This document shows positions 16,910 through 25,808 of a stretch of 33,351 nt of DNA, piece by piece. Both the position numbers and the translations under genes were made by a program. Under the pieces are notes generated by a model. It saw only the letters and a program-made list of their open reading frames with translations. It was not told the origin of the DNA and ran no database searches. The first letter of the stretch is position 1, and each line of letters opens with the position of its first letter. Source of the DNA: Candidatus Obscuribacterales bacterium (GTDB lineage Bacteria; Cyanobacteriota; Vampirovibrionia; Obscuribacterales; Obscuribacteraceae); assembly GCA_021732565.1 (NCBI GenBank), contig JAKFUT010000240.1, positions 1 through 33,351 on the forward strand, given 5' to 3'.

Positions 16910-18796
16910 ATGGTAACAAATTCCACTCTTAATGCCGATTCGCAATCGCAAAGCGAGTCGCAAGTTGTGGCGCCGGATGCGCACAAGATCGAGAAATCGG
17001 ACCTCATCTGCATTGGGTTGGTTGGGATCACGGTGCTGGTGTGCTGGCTGCGAGTGCCCTATTTCAACATCTTGGGCATTGTCGCGACGCTAATTGGCGG
17101 CTATCCGATCTTTCGGGAAGCATTTTCGAGTTTGCGTGAGCGGCGAATGACCATGGAGCTATCCATGTCTATTGCCTTGTTTGCAGCGCTGGCCATCTCC
17201 GAAGTTTTTACCGCTGTCGTGATTACATTTTTTGTATTGATTGCAGAGTCCTTAGAAAAGCTCACCATGAGCAGAGGGCGAAATGCTATTCAACACCTGG
17301 TTTCATTGTTGCCTCAGGAGGCTTTTATACGCAATGGTGACGCAGTGCAGCAGCGACAATTGTCGGAAGTGCGAATCGACGACATCGTTGTGATCAAGCC
17401 GGGTGCGCGAGTGCCGGTAGATGGTTCAGTCATCTCGGGACATTCCTACATCGATCAGTCTACGATCACTGGGGAATCTATCCCGTCAGAAAAGGTGCCT
17501 GGCGCAGTCGTCTACGCCGGCACGATTAACCAGTCCGGAACCATTGATGTCAAAACAACCGGCATCGGCGAAGATACGGCGTTTGGGAAAATCATTCACG
17601 CCATCGAAAACGCAGAGCAGTATCAAGCGCCGGTGCAGAAAACTGCAGATCGCTTAGCTGGCTACCTTGTGTATTTTGCCATTGGTTGTGCACTGCTTAC
17701 GTTTTTGATCACCCACAACATGAAGGCAACGATTTCAGTTGTAATCGTCGCTGGTGCCTGCGGGATCGCGGCCGGGACGCCGTTAGCAATTCTGGGCGGC
17801 GTTGGTCTGGCCGCGAGGGCCGGGTCGATCATAAAGGGCGGACTGTTCCTAGAGTTGCTGAGCGCCATTGATACGGTCGTATTCGACAAGACCGGGACGC
17901 TCACCTACGGCAGTTCAAAAGTCATTGATATAGAGTCCTTGAACGGTGTCTCGCAAAGAGATGTGTTGCGATTTGCCGCTACAGCAGAATCAGTATCTGA
18001 GCATCCACTGGGCAAGGCCATTATTGAACAAGCTCAAAATGACAAGCTCACAATTGGCCGTCCCGAACAATTTAGCTACGTTCCGGGCAAAGGAATTACT
18101 TGCAAGCTGGATGGCGAAGAGGTTCTAGTCGGCAATAGGAGCCTCTTTGAAGAAAATGAATACCCTATTAGTTCATTGCCAGCTATGCGGACAGAGACGT
18201 CAGAAGTTCTGGTGGGCAGGTCCAAAACCCTAGTAGGAATCATACATGTCTCGGATGTTTTGCGTCCAGAAGCAAAGCAAGCCGTGATTGATTTGAAACA
18301 AATGGGCATCAAGTCGATCCTTCTGACAGGTGATGCCAAGCCAATTGCGAATAGCATTGCCGAAAAACTAGGTATCGCTGAAGTGGCTGCCGAAGTGCTT
18401 CCGAATGAAAAACAAAATTATATCAGGGCACTAGCCGCAACCGGCAGTCGCGTAGCAATGGTTGGAGACGGAGTGAACGATGCACCCGCGCTCATGGAGG
18501 CTTCTGTAGGCGTTGCAATCGGTTCCGGTACAGATGTAGCAAGAGAGTCAGCCGACATCGTTTTGATCGGTAACGATCTGGGACGCTTTGTTGAAACGGT
18601 TCGCATCGCTCGCCGCTGCAAACGAATTATCATGACGAACTTCATCGGAACGTTAGCAGTAGATGGATTGGGCGTGGGTCTGGCTGCATTTGGCTATTTG
18701 AGTCCACTGTTAGCGGCGTTCATTCATGTTACTTCGGAGCTGATTTTCATCATGAACTCGGCGCGGTTGCTGCCAGCAAACAATAAGAACAAGTGA
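16910..18796 (+). CDS. P1B-type heavy-metal efflux ATPase with atypical GAC membrane motif
   Basis: 628 residues with the full P-type ATPase core: TGES (187-190), phosphorylation site FDKTGTLT with Asp326, SEHPLGKAI (363-371; His-Pro 365-366), LLTGDAKPIA (471-480) and MVGDGVNDAPAL (517-528). There is no N-terminal HMA domain and no Cys/His-rich tail. TM helices are at about 31-47, 49-66, 85-115 (two), 251-268, 276-295, 580-598 and 600-618. In the metal-conducting helix, where most P1B pumps have CPC, SPC, TPC or APC, the sequence is VAGACGIAAGTPLA: the Pro is missing and the triplet aligned with CPC is Gly282-Ala283-Cys284. The last helix carries HVTSELIFIMNSARLL. With the RcnR-like repressor in front, export of Ni, Co, Zn or Cd is the likely role; the exact ion cannot be read from this motif. 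The start is ATG with AAGGTGA upstream. Confidence 0.92.
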   Translation: MVTNSTLNADSQSQSESQVVAPDAHKIEKSDLICIGLVGITVLVCWLRVPYFNILGIVATLIGGYPIFREAFSSLRERRMTMELSMSIALFAALAISEVFTAVVITFFVLIAESLEKLTMSRGRNAIQHLVSLLPQEAFIRNGDAVQQRQLSEVRIDDIVVIKPGARVPVDGSVISGHSYIDQSTITGESIPSEKVPGAVVYAGTINQSGTIDVKTTGIGEDTAFGKIIHAIENAEQYQAPVQKTADRLAGYLVYFAIGCALLTFLITHNMKATISVVIVAGACGIAAGTPLAILGGVGLAARAGSIIKGGLFLELLSAIDTVVFDKTGTLTYGSSKVIDIESLNGVSQRDVLRFAATAESVSEHPLGKAIIEQAQNDKLTIGRPEQFSYVPGKGITCKLDGEEVLVGNRSLFEENEYPISSLPAMRTETSEVLVGRSKTLVGIIHVSDVLRPEAKQAVIDLKQMGIKSILLTGDAKPIANSIAEKLGIAEVAAEVLPNEKQNYIRALAATGSRVAMVGDGVNDAPALMEASVGVAIGSGTDVARESADIVLIGNDLGRFVETVRIARRCKRIIMTNFIGTLAVDGLGVGLAAFGYLSPLLAAFIHVTSELIFIMNSARLLPANNKNK

Positions 18797-18930
18797 CCAT
18801 TTCGCAGAACTGATCGCTCCCATAATCTGTTAGGAGAAGAGAGCAGCAGGCGAGTTAGTCCCTATAGGCACAGAACATTGCTGCCATTGCGGCACATCTT
18901 GTTTCGGTTCTTACCAGAAAGGAGATTGCC

Positions 18931-18990
18931 ATGTTAGAGGATTATTTCTTAAAACCAAAAACTCTCGATCGAATTAGACAGTCAAAGTGA
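18931..18990 (+). pseudogene. Tyrosine-recombinase N-terminus, copy 1 (19 codons)
   Basis: MLEDYFLKPKTLDRIRQSK then stop. It has an excellent ribosome-binding site (AAAGGAG, 6 bases before ATG). It matches, position by position, the start of the longer fragment at 19196 (MLEHYFSKPKTMDRIRQCW), with a stop replacing the Trp region. This is the start of the SAM-like core-binding region of phage-integrase-family recombinases. Confidence 0.55.
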
Positions 18991-19195
18991 CAGTCTCATG
19001 CTGCACCATTATGGAGAGAACCAACGCAACCTGGATGAGAAGAAAGCCGCGTCTCTCAAAGACCCTGATGCAACATTGTAGTCGGTATTCCGTCGGCCGC
19101 TGTCGTATGCGCTGTGACTTCTCGGCCGCGACTCTTTTTTGCAATTGCCAGAATCATGCCATCGAAGATCACATTGTGTAACGGCAGTAATAGCG

Positions 19196-19447
19196 ATGCT
19201 AGAACACTACTTTTCGAAACCTAAAACCATGGATCGTATCAGGCAATGCTGGATTGCTGAGAGCATCGAGAAATACGTCGCTTGGTTGGAAGAACATGGT
19301 CATTCCAAACAGACTGTACATCGGCGAGTTCCTCTATTCAAATTCGTTCTTGAGGATACAAAACCCGGGAGCCTGTCGGAAAAGCCCTCGCGGCCGCACT
19401 GCTTTTCAAACGGAATGACTCTGTGCACAAACTCCGCCGGCAATTGA
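19196..19447 (+). pseudogene. Tyrosine-recombinase N-terminus, copy 2 (truncated)
   Basis: An 83-codon frame whose first ~57 residues read as the N-terminal core-binding domain of a phage-integrase/XerC-D-like recombinase: MLEHYFSKPKTMDRIRQCW, then IEKYVAWLEEHGHSKQTV and RRVPLFKFVLED. After that the sequence stops resembling the family (KPGSLSEKPSRPH...) and ends. The catalytic domain with Arg-His-Arg-Tyr is absent. Similar proteins occur in integrase clusters of transposon-like elements. No ribosome-binding site is obvious here, unlike copy 1. Confidence 0.55.
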
Positions 19448-19629
19448 GTCGCAAAAGTTGAAGTTGAGAAAAATGCGGTAGTTCTGCAACTGGTTCAATC
19501 AGCAGCGCTGAATGAGGGAAGGTGCTGTATACCAGGGGTCCACGCAAACTTGCAGCGAACAATGCGTCCGGTTTCAGGCTGAATAAAAAGGGGGGGGTAA
19601 CTATTCTTTCCTGGTTCCCTTGCCGCTCA

Positions 19630-20304
19630 TTAGACCAGGCCTTGCTTCATCGCTTTAACAGCGGCTTCAGTGCGATCTGAAACCATCAATTTTTCCATGA
19701 TGTGACGCATATGCGTTTTCACTGTTTCAAGCCCGATACAGAGCCGCTCGGCAATCTGCTGATTGCTCAGACCCGCTGCCACCAAGCGTAAGATTTCGGT
19801 CTCCCGTGGAGAGAGCGAAGCGTTTCCGGATTTCGACTTGGTGCGAACGGTCGGTCCGGGTGCTCCGGGAGCATAGGCACATAACACTCTATTTGCAATG
19901 CCGGGGTCAAGCCACACGGCACCGCCAGCTACCGTTCTTATTACATTTAGCAGGTCCTTGCTCGAGGTTTTTTTCAAACAATAGCCGTTTGCTCCCGCTC
20001 CCAGTGCCGCAAAAATTTCTTCATCACTGGTGTGGGACGTAAGCATTATGATGCGACAATTCGGTAAGTTCTGGCGAATTTGTCTGGTCGCCTCGATACC
20101 GTTCATCTCGGCCAGTTCAATGTCCATTATCACTATGTCGGGACGCACCGAGTTTGCCAGCTCAACCGCCTCTTTTCCATCAGAAGCTTCACCAACTACT
20201 TTCAAGTTAGATGCCTGTTCAAGACTGAGCTTCAACCCGACCCGAGTAAATTCATGATCTTCAACTATCATTACCCCAATGACGTCTTGGTCTTGGTCTG
20301 GCAT
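19630..20304 (-). CDS. NarL/FixJ-family response regulator
   Basis: 224 residues. An N-terminal receiver (about 8-125) has acidic pocket Glu15-Asp16, phosphoacceptor Asp61 (VIMDIELAEMNG), Thr89 in MLTSH, and Lys111 (in CLKK). An Ala/Pro/Gly linker is followed by a LuxR-type helix-turn-helix (163-222): LSPRETEILRLVAAGLSNQQ, then IAERLCIGLETVKTHMRHIM. It is a DNA-binding transcription regulator activated by phosphorylation. The ATG at 20304 lies 34 bases inside the upstream kinase gene and has its own AGGAGGA ribosome-binding site there, so the two are translationally coupled. The co-encoded kinase is the probable phosphodonor. Target genes are unknown. Confidence 0.95.
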   Translation of the reverse strand: MPDQDQDVIGVMIVEDHEFTRVGLKLSLEQASNLKVVGEASDGKEAVELANSVRPDIVIMDIELAEMNGIEATRQIRQNLPNCRIIMLTSHTSDEEIFAALGAGANGYCLKKTSSKDLLNVIRTVAGGAVWLDPGIANRVLCAYAPGAPGPTVRTKSKSGNASLSPRETEILRLVAAGLSNQQIAERLCIGLETVKTHMRHIMEKLMVSDRTEAAVKAMKQGLV

Positions 20305-21986
20305 CTGATGTCCTCCTCTTGGTCGGCAGTAATACCCGTAACGGGCCCGTCCGGCGGATCTGCAATTGAGATCACCGCTGGAAGGAAGGCGACGGTTTGC
20401 GTCACCGCAGGCAAGGATCTGGCAGCACAGGGAAATTCTATCGTGAACCTGGATCCGTGCCCTGGTTGGCTTTCACACCAGATCCGACCACCGTGCGCGT
20501 CGATGATTTGCTTGCACAGATATAGGCCGAGTCCGCAACTTTGCTTGTGCGAGCGATCTCCCAGACTCTTATCAGCCCGGTGCCAGTAACGATTGAACAA
20601 CCGAGGCAGTGCATCGCTGCTGATGCCAATGCCGGTGTCTACTATCTCCAGACTTACTCGACCATCGAGGTTCTGTGCGCGAATATCGATCTGCCCCCCC
20701 CTTGGCGTGTACTTAATTGCATTATCGACAAGATTTACTATTACTCGCCTTACAGCGACTCTGTCTGCAGTCACCCTGTGAGTGTTTGACGGGACGTTTA
20801 CGCTTATTTGAATGCCATGTTTCTCCGCCAGAGGCGTAAGATCACGCGCGCATGTTTCCGCAACCAATTGCAAGTCTACATCATCAAAGTATAACGGCTG
20901 TGCTCCCGCTTCGTATCGGTAAATCTCTAAGAGAGACTGAATCATATTGAGCAGTGTGCGATTATTATCCCGCAACATGGAAACCAACTTCAGTTGCTCG
21001 CCGGAGAGCCTTTCTTGCAAAGTTTCTTGTAGTAGTTCCAGCGCCCGGTCTGAAGCTATAACCGGCGTTTGCAAATCGTGGGCCAGCGTGGCGACAAAAT
21101 CATCTCGCTGCTGGCTCAAACGGGTACGTTCCGTCACATCCACAACGAGCAGAACGGCTCCCGATATCTTCATGTCTCGGCCCTCAATCGGCCACACTGC
21201 CAGATCGAAATATCGCTCGGGCTTTTCTTCTAACGGCGATAAGTTGCCGTTGACCTTCAGTCCTTCTTTGAAAAACGGCTGATTCTCTGTAAGGGCCTGA
21301 ATAATATTCTCTTCCCTCAAACAGGGTACCGCATCGAATAGATTCCTGCGGACTAGAGAATCTCTATCTCGCTTGAAAAGGCGAGCAAACTCTTCATTCA
21401 CCTCGATCAAGGTGGCGCCGCGATCTAATCTTGCAATGCCAATAGGCGCATGTTCAAGAATGGAACGAGAGATACGATGCTCTTCCCGCATTAACATTGC
21501 TTGAGCTTCCAGACGCTGCCGCTGCTCAACCAGCCTGCCTTCGTACTCCCGTTGCTCCATCTCCCGCATCAGAATAGACTGACGGCGAATCTCTTCAGTC
21601 TTGTTGAAAAGATCAACAAACACAGCAATTTTAGAGCGCAAAATCTCGGGAACGTAGGGTTTGAAGATATAATCGACCGCGCCGAGCGAGTACCCGCGCG
21701 CGGCAGATAGATCGTCGGTATACATTGCCGTAAGAAAGATAATCGGCAGGTGTTTTGAACGATCGCGGGCTCGAATGAGCTTCGCTGTCTCGAAGCCATC
21801 CATGTCGGGCATGTTCACATCGAGCAAAACCACGGCAAAATCTCGTTTTAAGATTAGCTTGAGAGCTTCCTGACCGGAACGAGCCGTTACCAGGTCAAGC
21901 TCAGGGTCTCGCAATATTTCCTTAAGCGACATTAAGTTCGCCGGTTGGTCATCAACTAAGAGTATTGCCGGATTCGCCGCAGCCAT
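20271..21986 (-). CDS. REC-PAS-histidine kinase (soluble)
   Basis: 571 residues without membrane helices. Receiver domain 7-128 with acidic Asp12-Asp13, phosphoacceptor Asp56 (VVLLDVNMPDMDG), Thr86 (FLTAM) and Lys109 (FKP). A charged coiled coil (130-172) precedes a PAS domain (about 173-285; ILEHAPIGIARLD, VNEEFARLF). The DHp H-box is LAHDLQTPV with His303. The ATPase has N-box Asn422 (NLVDNAIKYTP), G1 DTGIG (450-454) and G2 CGLGLYL (484-490). All catalytic residues are intact. The architecture suits a kinase whose activity is set by phosphorylation of its own receiver, for example by the hybrid kinase encoded 18 bases upstream. The start has a strong AAGGAG site that overlaps the end of the upstream gene. 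The 3' end overlaps the response-regulator gene by 34 bases. Confidence 0.94.
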   Translation of the reverse strand: MAAANPAILLVDDQPANLMSLKEILRDPELDLVTARSGQEALKLILKRDFAVVLLDVNMPDMDGFETAKLIRARDRSKHLPIIFLTAMYTDDLSAARGYSLGAVDYIFKPYVPEILRSKIAVFVDLFNKTEEIRRQSILMREMEQREYEGRLVEQRQRLEAQAMLMREEHRISRSILEHAPIGIARLDRGATLIEVNEEFARLFKRDRDSLVRRNLFDAVPCLREENIIQALTENQPFFKEGLKVNGNLSPLEEKPERYFDLAVWPIEGRDMKISGAVLLVVDVTERTRLSQQRDDFVATLAHDLQTPVIASDRALELLQETLQERLSGEQLKLVSMLRDNNRTLLNMIQSLLEIYRYEAGAQPLYFDDVDLQLVAETCARDLTPLAEKHGIQISVNVPSNTHRVTADRVAVRRVIVNLVDNAIKYTPRGGQIDIRAQNLDGRVSLEIVDTGIGISSDALPRLFNRYWHRADKSLGDRSHKQSCGLGLYLCKQIIDAHGGRIWCESQPGHGSRFTIEFPCAARSLPAVTQTVAFLPAVISIADPPDGPVTGITADQEEDIRCQTKTKTSLG

Positions 21987-22004
21987 TAACCCAACTCCTT
22001 CAAA

Positions 22005-25000
22005 TCAATCGATCAGCCATGCTCGTAAAAGTGACATTAATTGCTCCGTATCCACTGGTTTGGAAATGTAATCAGAAGCCCCCGCACTTAGACAACGGTC
22101 ACGGTCACCCTTCATGGCGTTGGCGGTAAGAGCAATTACGGGTACGGTGGCACAACCTGGCACAGAACGAATTCTGCCGATGGCCTCATACCCGTCCATT
22201 TCGGGCATCATCACATCCATTAGAATTATATCCACCTTCTGGTCTTTAAGCAGCTCTAGCGCTTCCGAACCAGTTTCGGCGAAAAGAACACCCATTTCAT
22301 GACGTTCAAGAGCGCTTGCCAGGGCAAAAATATTACGTGCATCATCATCCACTATAAGCGCCAGCTTCCCTTTCAGCCCGGGGTTTTTGTTACGCGATTC
22401 GGCGATGAGTTTGCAAGTCTCTTCACTCATGCTTGACTCTGAGCGATGCAAATAAGTAGCTGTCACGCACAGCAGTCGCTCCGGTGAGATAGCATCTTGC
22501 ACTATTACTGCATCTTCCACCGCCGATAACTCGGATGCCTGACTCTTACTCAACTGATGCTTATTGAAGATCACAACGGGAAGGTGCGCTAGATTCAATT
22601 TCGTTGCCAACGCTCGAATCAGCTCTATTCCTTTTGTATCGGGCAACTCAAGATCTAAAACTACACAATCAAATTGGCAACCGGACAATGCCTTCATCGC
22701 CTCCGCTGCGTTACAAACAGCAACCGTTTCAATATCGTCACCGGCAATCAGCTTTACCAGCCTCTCTCTCTCTGTCTTTTCCGGCTCAACAATTAGCAAG
22801 CGTTTCTTTGAGCGTTCTAGAAACCGCTTCAAGTCATCGATAGTCCGGTCGAGAACTTCTTTGGTGACTGGCTTTTGCAAATAGCCCACAGCTCCCAATT
22901 TCAAGCCCTTTACCCGTCGATCGTCGATGGAGATCACTTGAACGGGAATGTGACTGGTGCGGGAATCTTGCTTGAGGCGATCGAGGAGCGACCATCCGTT
23001 AACGTCGGGCAAATGAATATCGAGAGTCATTGCATCAGGATTGAATTTGCAAGCAAGAGCAAATGCGGTTTGTCCATCTTCAGCAACAAGAACCTTAAAA
23101 TTGTGCGACCTGGTTTGCTCGATCAGGACTCGCGCAAAACCGGGGTCATCTTCTACAAGAAGAATTACACGATCGCCAGGCGAAATCTCGTCGCGATCAT
23201 CAGCTATTGCCGCTCGTGCCATGACGGCATCTACTTTCTCCTCGTGCAGGATTCTTTGAGGGAGCAGCTCAACAGTACCCGTGGAAGAACGCATGTTCGG
23301 TTGTTCCACATGATTACGCGGCAAAAATAAAGTGAAGAGACTTCCCTTGCCTGGAGTACTAGACACGGTGATCTCGCCGCCAAGCAAGTGAGTAAGCTCG
23401 CGACTGATTGACAATCCCAGCCCCGTGCCACCAAACCGCCGGCTAGTTGTACCATCGGCCTGGTGAAATGCTTCAAATATCAACCGATGCTTGTCTGCCG
23501 GAATGCCAATACCGCTATCTTGAACGGCAAAAGCAAGAACGGAATCACTGTGGGATAGAACAGGATGGTCCGGTGCCCACCCGCGGCGGCGCTCGGAAAT
23601 GGTGACAGTGACGGAACCTGATTCTGTAAACTTAATGGAATTGGAGACAAGATTCCTGAGCACCTGATACAGCCGCTTGGCGTCAGTATAAAGACAAGCA
23701 CCGGCATTGTCGGTTTCGATAGTAAAGTTGAGTCCCTTAGTTTCCGCCAGTTGACGAAAGCCCTTGTCCACAGATTCAACCAGATCGCTAATCTTTATCT
23801 CACACAAATCAAGGGTGATGGTGCCGGACTCTATCTTTGATAGATCGAGTATCTCATTGATAAGATTGAGCAGATCGGTGCCGGAGGCATGGATCGTCTT
23901 TGCGAACTCTACTTGTTTCTCCTTCAGGTTGCCGTCGGCGTTCTCCTCCAGTAATTTTGAGAGAATTAGCAAGCTGTTAAGAGGTGTGCGTAGCTCGTGA
24001 GACATGTTTGCCAGAAACTCAGATTTATAGCGCGACGTTAAAGCCAATTGCCCGGCCTTGTCTTCCAGGGATAATCGGGCATGATCAATTTCTCTGTTCT
24101 TGCGCTCCATTTCTGTATTCTGCAAACTCAATAGTGCAGCCTTCTCTTGAAGCTCAGCATTAGCCTCCCGCAATTCTTCCTGTTGATCCTGCAACAAGGC
24201 TTCAGATTGAAGGAGAGTACTGGCTTGTTCTTCAAGCCTCAAATTTGTCTGGGTCAGTTCTCGTGCCAGTAATTGCGATTGTCTTAGCAACTCTTCAGTG
24301 CGTGTCGTCGCTCCAATGTTATTCACAACAATTGAGATACTTTCGGTGAGTTGTTCAAAAAATCTCAGGTGCATCTTGCTAAACGGTTTGAATGAAGCAA
24401 GCTCAATCACTGCTCGAACCTGACCTTCGAATATCACCGGCTGCAAAATTATATTGATAGCAGAAGCTTCTCCCAGACCAGATGAGATTTTGATGTAATC
24501 GGCCGGCACATCCGTAATCAATAAAGAATGCTTATCAGAGACACACTGGCCGACCAGCCCCAAATTCATTTTTTTCGGGATTGTGCCGTAAGATCCATAG
24601 CCGTAACTTCCCACCAGGCGAGGCTCGAATTCAGTATCTGTTTCGCTGATGAAAAAGAGTCCGTGCTGAGCATGTATCAGCGGCGAAAGTTCCGACAGCA
24701 CGAGATTTGCTACCGCCGGAAGATCACGCTGCCCCTGAAGCATTTGCGCAAATTTGGCCAGATTCGTCTTGACCCAGTCCTCTTCCCTGTTTTTATCGAT
24801 GGTCCTTCTCAAATTGAGAATCATCTCGTTGATGTTGTTCTTCAAGGCAGCAACATCACCCCGGGCATCAACCGTAATGGACCTTGTAAGATCGCCAGTG
24901 GTGACTGCTGTAGCTACCTCTGCTATGCCGCGCACCTCCGTGGCCAAATTTTCCGTCAGTAAATTCACACTGTCAGTCAAATCTTTCCACGATCCCCGGG

Positions 25001-25808
25001 ACTCAGGCACATTGGTCCGACCACCCAGTATGCCGTCAACGCCGGCTTCATGCGCTACCCGTGTAACCTCTGCTGCAACCGCTGCCAAAAGAGCGATCAT
25101 CTTGTTCACTCCCTGCTGCAGCTCAAGAATTTCACCACGCCCATTTTCTGGAATTCTTTTCGAAAGCTCTCCGGCCACTATCGACGACGAAACATCCACT
25201 AAATTGCCAACGTGTTCGGCGATATTGTTGCACAAGAAATTGACACTATCGCTCAAATCCGCCCAGGCACCTAAGCCGTCAATCTCCAGTTGCGAACTCA
25301 AGCGGCCCTCTCGAATTTCTTGTGTAACTCGCCTCACTTGCAAGGCCACCGAACTTAGCAGCTCAAGCATCGAGTTAATAATTCTTGCCAACCGCAGAAA
25401 TTCCCCGCGTAATGGTACACCGTCAATCTCTTCCGGCATTCGTTGTTGCAAATCACCGTTCGTTACAGCGCACAAAATTCGTTCGGCTTCTTTTGTCGGC
25501 CGTACTATATCTTCAATGAGTTCATTCATTGAACCAATACAACAAGACCACCCTCCGGTAGCATTGCCCACAGAAGCTCTCTGTGCAACCCTTCCGTCTT
25601 TTCCGACCAAAGTCGATGTTCTATGCAATTCTTCCACGGTGCGTTGAAACACATCCATACAATCGTTGAAAGCATCCGCAATTTCCCCGTTCAACCCGGT
25701 TCCGTCCAGGGGCAGCCTCACCGAAACGTCACCACGAGCCATCAAACGGAGGCCTTTTAGTAGTTGCCGAGCATAAACGTCCGCCGCATCGGCTTGCGTC
25801 ATGGCCAT
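22005..25808 (-). CDS. Soluble HAMP-array hybrid histidine kinase with three receivers
   Basis: 1267 residues with no transmembrane segment. Residues ~15-340 form a chain of HAMP-like repeats, with recurring GDL/GEL and SVN / NNIxE motifs, as in fungal group III (Nik1/Os-1) kinases. A GAF domain follows (about 345-500), then a coiled coil (505-590), H-box FLANMSHELRTPLNS with His604, N-box Asn723, G1 DSGIG (764-768) and G2 GGTGLGLS (793-800). Three receivers come last. REC1 (880-998) is canonical, with Asp930 and Lys979. REC2 (1002-1120) keeps Asp1052 but has lost the Lys and the Thr/Ser and most of the acidic pocket (VEPEK). REC3 (1147-1265) is canonical, with Asp1198 and Lys1250. It is the first gene of a three-gene operon. 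The first ATG has a modest AAGAGA site; the third codon is also ATG. Confidence 0.94.
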   Translation of the reverse strand: MAMTQADAADVYARQLLKGLRLMARGDVSVRLPLDGTGLNGEIADAFNDCMDVFQRTVEELHRTSTLVGKDGRVAQRASVGNATGGWSCCIGSMNELIEDIVRPTKEAERILCAVTNGDLQQRMPEEIDGVPLRGEFLRLARIINSMLELLSSVALQVRRVTQEIREGRLSSQLEIDGLGAWADLSDSVNFLCNNIAEHVGNLVDVSSSIVAGELSKRIPENGRGEILELQQGVNKMIALLAAVAAEVTRVAHEAGVDGILGGRTNVPESRGSWKDLTDSVNLLTENLATEVRGIAEVATAVTTGDLTRSITVDARGDVAALKNNINEMILNLRRTIDKNREEDWVKTNLAKFAQMLQGQRDLPAVANLVLSELSPLIHAQHGLFFISETDTEFEPRLVGSYGYGSYGTIPKKMNLGLVGQCVSDKHSLLITDVPADYIKISSGLGEASAINIILQPVIFEGQVRAVIELASFKPFSKMHLRFFEQLTESISIVVNNIGATTRTEELLRQSQLLARELTQTNLRLEEQASTLLQSEALLQDQQEELREANAELQEKAALLSLQNTEMERKNREIDHARLSLEDKAGQLALTSRYKSEFLANMSHELRTPLNSLLILSKLLEENADGNLKEKQVEFAKTIHASGTDLLNLINEILDLSKIESGTITLDLCEIKISDLVESVDKGFRQLAETKGLNFTIETDNAGACLYTDAKRLYQVLRNLVSNSIKFTESGSVTVTISERRRGWAPDHPVLSHSDSVLAFAVQDSGIGIPADKHRLIFEAFHQADGTTSRRFGGTGLGLSISRELTHLLGGEITVSSTPGKGSLFTLFLPRNHVEQPNMRSSTGTVELLPQRILHEEKVDAVMARAAIADDRDEISPGDRVILLVEDDPGFARVLIEQTRSHNFKVLVAEDGQTAFALACKFNPDAMTLDIHLPDVNGWSLLDRLKQDSRTSHIPVQVISIDDRRVKGLKLGAVGYLQKPVTKEVLDRTIDDLKRFLERSKKRLLIVEPEKTERERLVKLIAGDDIETVAVCNAAEAMKALSGCQFDCVVLDLELPDTKGIELIRALATKLNLAHLPVVIFNKHQLSKSQASELSAVEDAVIVQDAISPERLLCVTATYLHRSESSMSEETCKLIAESRNKNPGLKGKLALIVDDDARNIFALASALERHEMGVLFAETGSEALELLKDQKVDIILMDVMMPEMDGYEAIGRIRSVPGCATVPVIALTANAMKGDRDRCLSAGASDYISKPVDTEQLMSLLRAWLID

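Larger units (their letters stand above)
18797..19629. other. Remnant region with recombinase fragments
   Basis: Apart from the two recombinase N-terminal fragments listed separately there is no supportable gene. The stretch between them (18991-19195) has a protein-like but broken frame (HHYGENQRNLDEKKAASLKD) ending at a stop. A run of eight G follows five A's near 19588, shortly after the last fragment. It looks like a decayed integration site. Confidence 0.45.

Noticed and set aside
24754..25647. 297-codon plus-strand frame opposite the hybrid kinase
   Set aside because: Serine-rich antisense shadow of the kinase gene with no motif or ribosome-binding site; the kinase on the other strand is unambiguous.
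22005..25808. Transmembrane sensor in the large hybrid kinase
   Set aside because: The hydrophobic stretches in the N-terminal third are short and belong to HAMP-like helices; no 18-20-residue apolar segment is present.
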